DNA of 64,000 bases from Streptomyces tubercidicus. GTDB taxonomy: Bacteria; Actinomycetota; Actinomycetes; Streptomycetales; Streptomycetaceae. The stretch is taken from assembly GCF_027497495.1 (NCBI RefSeq), contig NZ_CP114205.1, positions 3,162,001 through 3,226,000 on the forward strand. Reading direction: 5' to 3'. The notes under the pieces were generated by a model. That model was not told the DNA's origin, did not search any database, and saw only the letters and a list, made by a program, of their open reading frames with translations. Each line of letters starts with the position of its first letter. Positions within the stretch are counted from its first letter, which is position 1. Positions 40,694 through 48,909 of the stretch are shown here, one piece after another. Position numbers and translations under genes: made by a program.

Positions 40694-41911
40694 ATGGAGT
40701 TGTTCCACGAGGAACCCGGTATCGGTGAGCGGGTCGCCCGGTTGCGGGCGCGGCGGAAGCTGACGCAAGAGGGGTTGGCCGAGCGGGCGGGGCTGTGTGT
40801 TGATGTCGTGCGCAAGCTTGAGCAGGGCGTGCGCCGGACGGCGCGGCTGACGACACTCAATGCGCTGGCCAGGGCTCTGGACGTGGAGCCGTCCGCGCTC
40901 GTCGGGCAGCCGGCCACCTTCGAGGTGCGCGGTGAGGGTGAGCAGCCCTCCGTTCTGGCGCTCCGTCAGGCCATCTCGCCGGTGTCCGACCTCCTGGGCG
41001 ACGATCCGGACCCCGAGGATCCGCCCGGTATCGCGGCGCTACGGGCGTCGCTGCGTTCGACGGAGCGCATCCGTCGCGATGGACGGATGGGGGAAATCGG
41101 GGCGCTGCTCCCGCAGTTGATCAGGGATGCCAAGGCTGCGGCCCGCGCCACCACCGGGGCCGAGGCCGCCGCGGCGCACTCCGTCCTGGCCGAGGCCTAC
41201 CAGGTGGCAGCGACGACGCTGACGGCGCTGGGCAAGGAGGACGCCGCGTTCACCGCCCTGGAACGGTCGATGGCCGCGGCTACCCAGGGGGACGATCCCC
41301 ATCTGCAGACCGTGGGCTTCTCCAGCCTCGCCTGGGTCCTCACCAAACAGGGGCGGCTGGCCGATGCCGAACGCGTCGCGGTGAACGCCGCCGAACGCAT
41401 CGAGCCGGGGTTCCGCTCCCCGCCGGTCGAACTGGCCCTGTGGGGCATCCTGCTGCTGCGTGCCGCGACGGCCGCGGTCCGTCTGGAGCGGCACGACACC
41501 GTACAAGACCTGCTCAATCTGGCGAGCGCGGCGGCGGCGAGGGTCGGTACGGACCGCCTCGATTACGCTACGCCGTTCGGGCCGACCAATGTGGGCGTGG
41601 CCAAGGTCAACTTCCTGGTGGAGATGGACCGGAGCCCCGAGGCGCTGCGGACCGCGCGCACCGTCCCCGAGCTGCATGCGCTCCCGCCGACCTGGCGTGC
41701 GCGGTTCCACGTGGACCGCGCCTTGGCCTTCGCCGACCTCCAGAAGGACGACGGCGCACTACAGGCGCTGCTCACCGCCGAACGCGCCGCGCCTGAGTGG
41801 ATGCGCTACCACTCCACCAGCCGTCGTCTCGTGGCCGACCTCCGCCACCGTGAGCGGCGGCGCACCTCACCGCTCACGGAACTGGCCGACCGCCTCGGCC
41901 TGGACGGGTAG
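40694..41911 (+). CDS. XRE-family HTH transcriptional regulator with TPR-like domain
   Basis: A 405-residue regulator. The N-terminal XRE helix-turn-helix (about residues 9-65) reads IGERVARLRARRKLTQEGLAERAGL and LEQGVRR. The remaining ~330 residues are all-helical with tetratricopeptide-like repeats (AYQVAATTLTALGKEDAAFTALERSM, LAWVLTKQGRLADAERVAVNAAER, and so on), the layout of many streptomycete regulators that sense peptides or small molecules. ATG 40694 is chosen for GGGGGTGG just upstream; GTG 40682 is an alternative. A small hydrophilic protein gene follows 218 bp later on the same strand, a common pairing. The target is unknown. Confidence 0.87.
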   Translation: MELFHEEPGIGERVARLRARRKLTQEGLAERAGLCVDVVRKLEQGVRRTARLTTLNALARALDVEPSALVGQPATFEVRGEGEQPSVLALRQAISPVSDLLGDDPDPEDPPGIAALRASLRSTERIRRDGRMGEIGALLPQLIRDAKAAARATTGAEAAAAHSVLAEAYQVAATTLTALGKEDAAFTALERSMAAATQGDDPHLQTVGFSSLAWVLTKQGRLADAERVAVNAAERIEPGFRSPPVELALWGILLLRAATAAVRLERHDTVQDLLNLASAAAARVGTDRLDYATPFGPTNVGVAKVNFLVEMDRSPEALRTARTVPELHALPPTWRARFHVDRALAFADLQKDDGALQALLTAERAAPEWMRYHSTSRRLVADLRHRERRRTSPLTELADRLGLDG

Positions 41912-42129
41912 GACAGGGCGTCCCAGCGCCCGCGGAAAGTGGCACAGCGCGTCCCTGTGCGGGTCTTGCGCCGCTGCCTAGCGTGGCAGCGCCGTCGGCG
42001 ATCGACGGCCCCCTGGCAGCCGCTCCAGGGCCGCCCAGGGGCCTTGCCCACCCGTCGAAAGCAGGTCGACGTGCCCCACGCTCTCCCCACCCGGCCCCGC
42101 CTCCGGGCGTACGCATCGGAGGCCATCCG

Positions 42130-42447
42130 ATGACCAACCCACACCCCACCCCCCGCCGCCTCCCCTGGACCACCCCCGACAGCAAACCCTGCTTTCTGCT
42201 CACGGACCGGGAGGGCGGGGGATATGTCGCCCGGTACGCCGAAGACGTGGAGGCGATGCAACTCGGGATGGGGATCGGGTTGCTGGAGCATGCCGAGGAT
42301 TTGATCGGCGATCCGGGGGCCACTGCACGGCAGTTGCGGTTTTTGTCGGTTCAGCTCAGTGCCGCGTTGAGGGATGCCGTGCGGGTCGCGGAGCGGCTGA
42401 GGGAGCGGCTGGAGGGCGGTGGAGAGCCGTCTGACCAGGGGTTTTGA
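42130..42447 (+). CDS. small protein partner of the XRE regulator
   Basis: A 105-residue protein starting at ATG 42130 (MTNPHPTPRRLPWTTPDSKP). The middle reads CFLLTDREGGGYVARYAEDVEAMQLGMG, and the C-terminal half is an amphipathic helical stretch (ARQLRFLSVQLSAALRDAVRVAERLRER). It has no membrane segment. Position directly after an HTH/TPR regulator suggests a functional pair, as seen for many Streptomyces XRE genes with a small downstream gene, but I do not recognise the family. A strong terminator follows at 42515. Confidence 0.65.
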   Translation: MTNPHPTPRRLPWTTPDSKPCFLLTDREGGGYVARYAEDVEAMQLGMGIGLLEHAEDLIGDPGATARQLRFLSVQLSAALRDAVRVAERLRERLEGGGEPSDQGF

Positions 42448-42778
42448 GGGGACGACAGGTCGTTCTCCGGCGGTGCGGGGGAGATCCCCCTCCGAACCGC
42501 CCCCGCATGCCAAAGGCGGCCGCCGCGTGTGGGGGTCGCGGCGGCCGCCGATGTGAACTGCAACGCGTCCTGGGCTAGTGCCCCCTCCGGTGGTGCAGCA
42601 TGAGAACCACTCTGCCCGTGGGGGCCTCCCCACGGCATCCTCCAGAGGTCGCGGGATCACCCCCGCCGCTCGGCGGGGGTGCGGGTCCGTCGCAGGGCGG
42701 TCCCGGGCGGGGGAACGGAATCGCGCAGCGCCGGGCGGTTCCTCGGGCTCGGTGGTGCGAAGGAGAAAGGGGCGGCCG
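42448..42778. other. 331-bp intergenic region with two strong hairpins
   Basis: Holds the terminator at 42515-42549, a CCGTGGGG/CCCCACGG stem near 42616-42635, a CACCCCCGCC/GGCGGGGGTG stem at 42658-42681, and the start signals of the response regulator. No small gene is seen. Confidence 0.6.
42515..42549 (+). terminator. 13-bp terminator hairpin
   Basis: GGCGGCCGCCGCG (42515-42527) pairs perfectly with 42537-42549 around a nine-base loop, preceded by AAA. It closes the XRE regulator/small protein unit. Confidence 0.7.
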
Positions 42779-43441
42779 GTGATCCGTGTCGCTGTGGTGG
42801 ACGACGAGCGGCTGGTCAGATCGGGACTGCGGATGATTCTGGGGACCGCCCCGGACATCGAGATGGTCGCGGACTGCAGTGGCGCAGAGGCCGTGGAGAC
42901 CGTCCTGGGCTGTGCGGCCGATGTCGTACTGCTGGACATCCGTATGCCGGACGTGGACGGGCTGACCGTACTCCGCCGGCTGCGCGCCGCCCCGGAGCCG
43001 CCCACGGTGGCGATGCTGACCACCTTCGACGCCCAGGAGTATCTGACCGCGGCGCTGCGCGAGGGCGCCGCCGGGTTCCTGCTGAAGGACTCCGATCCGG
43101 AGCAACTCGTACGGGCCGTACGGACGCTGGCGGAGGGCGGGAGCGTGCTCGATCCGGGTGTCACGCGTGCGGTGATCGGGGGCTATCTGACCGCCGAGGA
43201 CCAGGCATCGGCGGCGCGGGCGGTCCGCGGGCTGACGCCGCGGGAGTCGGAAGTGCTCGCCCTGCTCGGTGAGGGCCTGGCCAACGCCCAGATAGCCGGC
43301 CGGATGGGGCTCGCCCCCAGTACGGTCAAGGACCATGTACGAGCCCTGTTGGGCAAGTTGGGCGGGATCAACCGCATCCAGGCGGCCATCGTCGCCGACC
43401 GCGCCGGCCTGGTCACGGGCGATCCCCGGGGGGCGTGGTGA
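42779..43441 (+). CDS. NarL/LuxR-type response regulator
   Basis: A 220-residue response regulator starting at GTG 42779 (VIRVAVVDDERLV) with AGGAGAAAGG upstream. The REC domain has acidic DD, the phospho-acceptor Asp in VVLLDIRMPDVDG, Thr in AMLTTFD and Lys in GFLLKDSDPE. The LuxR HTH is LTPRESEVLALLGEGLANAQIAGRMGL with DNA-recognition helix STVKDHVRALL. The stop overlaps the start of the kinase gene (GTGA), so the pair is a coupled two-component system of the DesK/DesR or LiaS/LiaR class. No target operon is adjacent, so its regulon is unknown. Confidence 0.93.
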   Translation: MIRVAVVDDERLVRSGLRMILGTAPDIEMVADCSGAEAVETVLGCAADVVLLDIRMPDVDGLTVLRRLRAAPEPPTVAMLTTFDAQEYLTAALREGAAGFLLKDSDPEQLVRAVRTLAEGGSVLDPGVTRAVIGGYLTAEDQASAARAVRGLTPRESEVLALLGEGLANAQIAGRMGLAPSTVKDHVRALLGKLGGINRIQAAIVADRAGLVTGDPRGAW

Positions 43442-44820
43442 GAGCGCGCGGCGGGCGCAGCCGTCTGCGGGCGCGCGCGGGGCGGGTGGTGGCCCGCGGG
43501 GAGGCGAAGGGGCAGGCGCTGGCGTGCGGGGCGCTCGGGCGGCGGCTGCGCGCCGCGGTCCCGCTCGGGGTCCCGGTGCTGCTCGCGATCGCCGACGCGA
43601 TGCTGGTCAACGGCCTCGAACTCGACCTGGAGGTCGGTGTCTCGATGCTGGCCGCGGCGGCACTGCTGCTGCGCCGGCGCTTCCCGCTGCTGGTCTTCCT
43701 CTTCACGATCCCCGGGCTCTACATCGGCTACATCTGGTTCGCACCGATGATCGGGCTCTACACACTGGCCGTCCGCCGGCCCGGCCGGGCGCGGCTCGGC
43801 ATCTGTGCGCTGCTGCTGATCGCCGCGCACTTCTTCCCGTATCCGATCACCGACTTCGAGCTCAATGTCTACCGCGAGAACACCCTGGTGCTGATCGACG
43901 CCAGCGTGACCGCGGCCGCGCCGATCGCCCTGGGCCTGCTGGTCCGCACCCGTCAGGAACTCGCCTCCCGTGTGGAGGATCTGACGCGCAGTCTGCGCCG
44001 GGAGGACCGGCTGCTCGCGGACCGGGTCAAAACCACCGAACGCGCCCGGCTGGCCCGTGAGATGCACGACGTGGTGGCCCATCAGGTCAGCCTGATCAGC
44101 CTGCAGGCGGGGGCGGTGCAGGTCAGCACGGAGGACCCGGCGGCGCGCGCGGGCGCCCGGACGATCCGGGAGCTGTCCGTACGGACGCTGGAGGAACTGC
44201 GGCACATGGTGGGCGTGCTGCGCGCCGACGGCGGCGAGTCGGCGGAGGCACACGGTCTGGCTCCGCAGCCGGACCTGGCGGAGCTGCCCCGGCTGATCGA
44301 GATGAGCGCGCTGGATGTGACGTACGAGGGCGGTGTGGCGGCCGGGGCGAGCGGCACGAAGACGGTGGAGCGGGCGGCCTTCCGTACGGTCCAGGAGGCG
44401 CTGACCAACATCCGCAAACATGCACCGGGGGCGCGGGTCCGGGTGCGGGTGGATCCGGTGGATGCCGTGGCCCCGGTGGATTCGGCGAGTTCAGTGGATC
44501 TGGCGGATTCGGGGCATCCGGCGGACGCGGGCGACCGGAGGGACCCGGTGGACGCGGTGCGGGTCGAGGGAGCCGTACGGGGCCAAGGAGCCGGACGGCC
44601 CAACGGGCCCAAGGAGAGCCATGCGGCGCACGGACTGCGGGTGGAGATCCGCAACGGCCCGCCGGACGCGGCGGCGGCGGTTCCCGCGCTTCCCGGGGGC
44701 GGGCACGGACTGGTGGGGCTGCGCGAGCGCGCCCAGAGCCTCGGCGGGACGCTGGAGGCGCGTCACACGTCCGACGGCGGCTTCGTCGTACGGGCGGAGT
44801 TTCCGTACGGAGCGGGATGA
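43438..44820 (+). CDS. sensor histidine kinase (DesK/LiaS class)
   Basis: A 460-residue kinase. GTG 43438 overlaps the response regulator stop. About five membrane segments lie between residues 40 and 175 with short loops, leaving almost no extracellular domain, which suggests sensing within the membrane. The dimerisation/phosphoacceptor region is RARLAREMHDVVAHQVSL (HisKA_3, phospho-His in MHD). The ATPase has the N-box FRTVQEALTNIRKHAPGA and G-boxes in GGGHGLVGLRERAQSLGG. Between them a ~60-residue Asp/Val/Ala-rich insertion (VDAVAPVDSASSVDLADSGH, then GQGAGRPNGPKES) replaces the usual short loop. It is encoded by GTGGAT-type repeats. Confidence 0.92.
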   Translation: MRARGGRSRLRARAGRVVARGEAKGQALACGALGRRLRAAVPLGVPVLLAIADAMLVNGLELDLEVGVSMLAAAALLLRRRFPLLVFLFTIPGLYIGYIWFAPMIGLYTLAVRRPGRARLGICALLLIAAHFFPYPITDFELNVYRENTLVLIDASVTAAAPIALGLLVRTRQELASRVEDLTRSLRREDRLLADRVKTTERARLAREMHDVVAHQVSLISLQAGAVQVSTEDPAARAGARTIRELSVRTLEELRHMVGVLRADGGESAEAHGLAPQPDLAELPRLIEMSALDVTYEGGVAAGASGTKTVERAAFRTVQEALTNIRKHAPGARVRVRVDPVDAVAPVDSASSVDLADSGHPADAGDRRDPVDAVRVEGAVRGQGAGRPNGPKESHAAHGLRVEIRNGPPDAAAAVPALPGGGHGLVGLRERAQSLGGTLEARHTSDGGFVVRAEFPYGAG

Positions 44821-44888
44821 ATCAGGCAGCGCGAGCGTGCGGAGGCGGATACGCAGCTACGAGGACTGAAGGGGCAGGGCCCGCGGCT

Positions 44889-45323
44889 TCAGGCGGAGAG
44901 CGGTGCGGCCGCCTCGTCGACGGCGGTGTGCAGGTCCGGGTAGACCTCGAAGAGCCTGCGCACACCCAGGGCGGCCAGTACGCGGTTGACGTGCGAGCCG
45001 TCGACGGCGCCCTGGGCGGGGAGGATCAGCCGCAGCCGCCCCTGACAGGAGCGCATCAGACGGCGGGCGGCGATCAGCACGCCGACGCCGCTGGAGTCGC
45101 AGAACCGCACCTCGGAGAGGTCGAGTACGACCGATCTCCGGCCGTCGGCCACCGCGTCGTGCACATGCTGGCGCACCGCGGGCGACGTGACCAGGTCCAT
45201 CTCCCCGGACACCTGGAGTACGGCCCATGGGCCCTGTTCGTCCTCTGCCACCTTCAACGACACGCGCTCGAAGCCTTTCGCTCGCTTTCGGACCGGATGG
45301 GACCGGTGGTATCCGGAACTCAT
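44889..45323 (-). CDS. STAS-domain anti-sigma factor antagonist
   Basis: A 144-residue STAS protein. The domain spans about residues 25-125: WAVLQVSGEMDLVTSPAVRQ, SVVLDLSEVRFCDSSGVGVL (the phosphorylatable Ser in D-S-S-G) and LPAQGAVDGSHVNRVLAALG. ATG 45323 gives MSSGYHRSHPVRK; GTG 45263 (VSLKVAEDE) is an alternative start closer to the domain. Such proteins bind anti-sigma factors when unphosphorylated and thereby free a sigma factor. It is divergent from the sigma-factor gene cluster that follows, which fits a regulatory link, although no SpoIIAB-type kinase is present in the window. Confidence 0.88.
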   Translation of the reverse strand: MSSGYHRSHPVRKRAKGFERVSLKVAEDEQGPWAVLQVSGEMDLVTSPAVRQHVHDAVADGRRSVVLDLSEVRFCDSSGVGVLIAARRLMRSCQGRLRLILPAQGAVDGSHVNRVLAALGVRRLFEVYPDLHTAVDEAAAPLSA

Positions 45324-45608
45324 CCTTCCCCGCCTCGACTGCCCGGCCTCTCTCCCCTGAAACTCTTCCGAATCCTTGGCGCAACAGGCAGTACGCCTAA
45401 GGCTATGCCCCAGCGGCGGCACCTTTTCGCCGAGATCCGGTCACACACAGGTAACACATCACCGTGTGCGGACACGAACGATCGGCATCGATCGGCTTCG
45501 ATCGGGCAGTATCGCCACAAAGCGAGGCCGGTCAGCGAGGCCGGCCGCCGTGCGGTCTCTACCATCCCCGTCCCCCTCGGGGCTCGGTTTGCGGCAAAGG
45601 AGCGTGCG

Positions 45609-45722
45609 TTGTCAGACCCGCGCATTACATTCGAGGGCACGGTGGCTTCCGTGATCGCGCACACAGCTCCGGGCGTGCGTGCGCGTGCAGGAGTGACGGG
45701 TGACGTGACGGCTGAGGAGTGA
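45609..45722 (+). CDS. small 37-residue ORF translationally coupled to the sigma factor gene
   Basis: TTG 45609 has a near-perfect AAAGGAG six bases upstream and begins LSDPRITFEGTVASVIAHTA; the 37-residue product ends GDVTAEE at TGA 45722. Its stop overlaps an in-frame GTG (45719) of the sigma factor, suggesting coupling or a leader role. It has no membrane helix or known motif. The strong ribosome site is the main evidence, and the ORF is too short to judge by codon bias. Confidence 0.42.
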   Translation: MSDPRITFEGTVASVIAHTAPGVRARAGVTGDVTAEE

Positions 45723-45754
45723 GCCCGGAGGCGACGGGCAGGGATGGGGTTCCT

Positions 45755-46492
45755 ATGGGACACGACGCGCCACCGCGCTGGGACAGGCGGATGCAACAGC
45801 GGCTCGCTCATGGCGAGGCCGCGGCGCTGGGCGAGCTCTACGACCGCTTCGCCTCGCTCGTGCACAGCCTCGCCCACCGTGTCCTGGACGACGAGGACGC
45901 CGCCGACCGCCTCACCCGCGAGGTCTTCACCTACATCTGGGAACACCCTGATGCCTACGACCCCAAGCAGGGCCCGCTGCGCTCCTGGATCGCCGGTGTC
46001 ACCCGCCACCAGGCCGTCCAGCGGCTGCGCCAGACCGAGTCGGCCTCGGCGCGCGACTACGGAGACGGTGCCCCGGCGCCCGCCGAGATAGAGCAGAAGA
46101 TCCGCGAGGCCTCCACCGCAGCCCGCGCCGACTACATCGTCACGTCCATGCCCGCGCCTCTGCGGGCCGCACTGGAGCTGGCGTACTTCCAGCGCCGGGA
46201 CTACCGCCAGACCGCCGCCGACCTCGGCGTCACGGAGGACGAGGCCCGGCGCCGGCTCCGTCTGGGCCTGCAACTGCTCTCCACCGCCCATCACCACCAG
46301 GCCCCGCCGCCCGGCCACCGCGCCCCGTACACCGCCCGCGGCCCGCGCTCCTCCCCCACGACGCCCGCCACGCCACCGGCACCGGCACCGCACCCTCCCC
46401 GCGGCCCGCGCCCGCCGCACGACCAGCACACCTGGCACACCGGCCCGGGTACCTCCGCGCCACCCGGCCCCGGCCATGGCAGGTCATGGTGA
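45755..46492 (+). CDS. ECF-like RNA polymerase sigma factor
   Basis: A 245-residue sigma-70-family protein. Region 2 reads LGELYDRFASLVHSLAHRVL and ADRLTREVFTYIWEHPDAYD, with GPLRSWIAGVTRHQAVQRLR as the DNA-contacting end of sigma2. Region 4 is PAPLRAALELAYFQRRDYRQTAADLG followed by EDEARRRLRLGLQLL. The last ~70 residues are an unusual Pro/His-rich tail (PPRGPRPPHDQHTWH). ATG 45755 is used; GTG 45719, overlapping the upstream small ORF stop, is an alternative. The stop overlaps the next gene, a zinc-finger protein likely to be its anti-sigma partner. With the divergent STAS protein this is a partner-switch-like locus. Confidence 0.88.
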   Translation: MGHDAPPRWDRRMQQRLAHGEAAALGELYDRFASLVHSLAHRVLDDEDAADRLTREVFTYIWEHPDAYDPKQGPLRSWIAGVTRHQAVQRLRQTESASARDYGDGAPAPAEIEQKIREASTAARADYIVTSMPAPLRAALELAYFQRRDYRQTAADLGVTEDEARRRLRLGLQLLSTAHHHQAPPPGHRAPYTARGPRSSPTTPATPPAPAPHPPRGPRPPHDQHTWHTGPGTSAPPGPGHGRSW

Positions 46493-47820
46493 CGGGCCCG
46501 GACCAGTGGGACGGCGGCGAGCTGCCCGGCGGCCCCGGTGAGCGGCCGCGGATACCGTCCCCGCGCTCCGCCGCCGAGGACCGCGGCCCGCTGCCGGATC
46601 CCCCGCCGCTGCCCGTCCGCGATCCGGTGAGCGACAGCGTCGGCCCCCTCCCGGAGGCCGGGTCCGGGGCCGAGCCGCCCGCCCCGGTGCCGCTCCCCGA
46701 CCCGGCTCCCGCCCCGCCGCACCGGGTCCTCAAGTCGCTGCTCGGCGCCTGGGCCCTGTCGGCCTGCTCCCCCGAGGAGACGGCCGCCGTAGAGGCGCAT
46801 CTGACCGACTGCGCCTCCTGCGCGGACGAGGCGCTGCGGCTGCGCGACGCCGTCGGACTGCTGCACCCCGCGGACAGCCTCGATCTCGATCCGCTGCTGC
46901 GCTCCCGCGTCCTGGAGGGCTGCCTGGGCCGCCGACCGGCCCGTATCCCGGTGCCCGACTGGGCTTCGCCATACGACGCGGAGACCGCCAAGCTGGATGC
47001 GCTGCTGCATGACATGGGCGAGGCGGAGTGGCGCGCTCCGGTGCGGTTGCGCTGGTTCGAGGGCGAGCGCCCCGTCGAACGGGAGACCACCGTCGCCGGT
47101 GTCATGGGGCATCTGATGGCGGTGGACGGCCTGGTCGCGACGGCGCTCGGGCTGACCGACCCGCTCGGCACCGCCGCCCCGCCCGGCGCCCCGGACCCTC
47201 TCGTCCGTACGGAAACGTTCTGGCGCGCGGCGCACGAGACGGAGCACCCGCTCGCCGTGCACGCCCCGTGGCGCGACCAGAGCTACGCACTGATGCGGCA
47301 GGTGTCGTTCGCCGGGAGCAGGGTCGCCGAACTCGCCGTCCCCTACGGCGACTTCCGGCTCCCGCTGCGCGACGCGTTCCTGGACCGCGCCTTCGAGTGC
47401 TGGGTGCACGCCGGCGACATCGCGGAGGCGGTGGACTATCCGTACGTTCCCCCGGCGTCCGGGCATCTCCATCAGATGGTCGACCTCGCCGCCCGGCTGC
47501 TGCCCAGTGCGCTGGCCGACCGCCGCCGGGCCGGGCTCGCCGCGCCGCCGCAGCGGCTGGTCGAGGCGGGCGCCCCGGGCCGTACGCTCCATCTGGAGGT
47601 CGAGGGCAGCGGCGGTGGCCACTGGTACATAGCGCTGGACTCACCGGCCGCCCTGGGCACCGCGGAGCGCACCGTCGCGCATATCGCCCTGGACAGCGAC
47701 GAGTTCTGCCAGCTGGCCGCGGGCCACATCTCCCCCGAGGAGGCCGCCGCGGGCCAGGATGGCGAACGCGACGCGATCCGCGAGGTGCTCTTCGCGACCG
47801 CGTCGCTGTCCCGGCTCTGA
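46486..47820 (+). CDS. zinc-finger/maleylpyruvate isomerase-fold protein, probable anti-sigma factor
   Basis: A 444-residue protein whose ATG lies inside the end of the sigma gene. A Pro-rich N-terminus (~85 residues) is followed by a zf-HC2-type anti-sigma domain: PHRVLKSLLGAWALSACS, VEAHLTDCASCADEA, with the H-x(3)-C-x(2)-C core (His, Cys, Cys). From about 165 on is an MDMPI/DinB-type bundle: AKLDALLHDMGEAEWRAPV, TVAGVMGHLMAVDGLVATAL and CWVHAGDIAEAV with conserved His/Asp positions, then a C-terminal domain. In this combination it is presumably the thiol-sensitive or ligand-sensitive anti-sigma factor for the preceding sigma factor; that is inference. It has no membrane helix. Confidence 0.85.
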   Translation: MVTGPDQWDGGELPGGPGERPRIPSPRSAAEDRGPLPDPPPLPVRDPVSDSVGPLPEAGSGAEPPAPVPLPDPAPAPPHRVLKSLLGAWALSACSPEETAAVEAHLTDCASCADEALRLRDAVGLLHPADSLDLDPLLRSRVLEGCLGRRPARIPVPDWASPYDAETAKLDALLHDMGEAEWRAPVRLRWFEGERPVERETTVAGVMGHLMAVDGLVATALGLTDPLGTAAPPGAPDPLVRTETFWRAAHETEHPLAVHAPWRDQSYALMRQVSFAGSRVAELAVPYGDFRLPLRDAFLDRAFECWVHAGDIAEAVDYPYVPPASGHLHQMVDLAARLLPSALADRRRAGLAAPPQRLVEAGAPGRTLHLEVEGSGGGHWYIALDSPAALGTAERTVAHIALDSDEFCQLAAGHISPEEAAAGQDGERDAIREVLFATASLSRL

Positions 47821-47826
47821 GCGGGT

Positions 47827-47880
47827 CCCCGAGGGGGGCGTCGAACGGATCCCGTAGGGGGGCCGGACGCCCCCTCGGGG
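47827..47880. terminator. terminator between zinc-finger protein and purU
   Basis: CCCCGA and GGGGGCGTC on the 5' side (47827-47842, one bulged G) pair with GACGCCCCCTCGGGG (47866-47880), about 15 base pairs, between convergent genes. Confidence 0.6.
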
Positions 47881-47983
47881 CCACAACGGGACGGGGGTGG
47901 AGGGTATTCCCGGGCGGCGGGTCCGGCGGCCGGGCCGGGCGGCGGGCCCAGCGGCCAGGCCGCCCCGGCCCGCCCGCACGCGC

Positions 47984-48877
47984 CTACGCGAAAACGACCG
48001 TCCGGCTGCCGTTCAGCAGTACCCGGCGCTCGCTGTGCCACTTCACGGCCCGTGCCAGGGCCTGGCACTCGACGTCGCGGCCGATCGCCACGAGCTGGTC
48101 CGGCGTGACGTCATGGCCGACCCGCTCGACTTCCTGCTCGATGATCGGGCCCTCGTCGAGGTCGGCGGTGACGTAGTGCGCGGTGGCGCCGATGAGCTTC
48201 ACGCCGCGGGCGTGCGCCTGGTGGTACGGCTTGGCGCCCTTGAAGCTCGGGAGGAAGGAGTGGTGGATGTTGATGATCCGGCCGGACAGCGCCTTGCACA
48301 GATCGTCGGAGAGCACCTGCATATAGCGGGCGAGGACCACCAGCTCGACGTTCTCCTCCGCCACCAGCTCCTGCAGCCGCGCCTCGGCCTGGGCCTTGGT
48401 GTCGCGGGTGACCGGAATGTGGTGGAAGGGGATGTCGTACGAGCCGACCAGCTCGGCGAAGTCCGTGTGGTTGGAGACCACGGCCGCGATCTCCACCGGC
48501 AGCGCGCCGATCCGGAAGCGGAACAGCAGGTCGTTGAGGCAGTGCCCGAACTTGGACACCATCAGGATGACCCGCATCTTCTCGTCGGCCCGGTGGATCT
48601 GCCAGTCCATGCCGAAGGAGTCACCCACCGCCGCGAAGCTGGCCCGCAGCTTGTCGACGCTCACCGAGCTGTCCGCGCTGAAGTGGACCCGCATGAAGAA
48701 CAGCCCGGTGTCGTGGTCGCCGAACTGCTGGCTGTCCTCGATGTTGCAGCCGGTGATGAAGAGGTAGCTGGACACGGCGTGCACGATGCCCTGCTTGTCC
48801 GGGCAGGACAGGGTGAGGACGTACTGATCGTTCCGATCGTGCGGACCGGACTGGGTGGTGGGCTGGGACTCGCTCAT
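47984..48877 (-). CDS. purU: formyltetrahydrofolate deformylase
   Basis: A 297-residue enzyme hydrolysing 10-formyl-THF to formate and THF, balancing one-carbon pools for purine and methionine synthesis. ATG 48877 (MSESQPTTQS) has TGAGG upstream. The N-terminal ACT domain (about 22-95) reads YVLTLSCPDKQGIVHAVSSY and GCNIEDSQQ. The C-terminal formyl-transferase fold shows MRVILMVSKFGHCLNDLL, VVSNHTDF, LARYMQVLS and the catalytic INIHHSFLPSFKGAKPYHQA (Asn, His) with the Asp in VTADLDEGPIIEQE. The length is normal for PurU. It is monocistronic and convergent with the zinc-finger gene; the hypothetical gene 32 bp upstream of its start is on the same strand. Confidence 0.97.
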   Translation of the reverse strand: MSESQPTTQSGPHDRNDQYVLTLSCPDKQGIVHAVSSYLFITGCNIEDSQQFGDHDTGLFFMRVHFSADSSVSVDKLRASFAAVGDSFGMDWQIHRADEKMRVILMVSKFGHCLNDLLFRFRIGALPVEIAAVVSNHTDFAELVGSYDIPFHHIPVTRDTKAQAEARLQELVAEENVELVVLARYMQVLSDDLCKALSGRIINIHHSFLPSFKGAKPYHQAHARGVKLIGATAHYVTADLDEGPIIEQEVERVGHDVTPDQLVAIGRDVECQALARAVKWHSERRVLLNGSRTVVFA

Positions 48878-48909
48878 GACCTCATAGGGTCGCACACCTG
48901 CGGAGCAGG

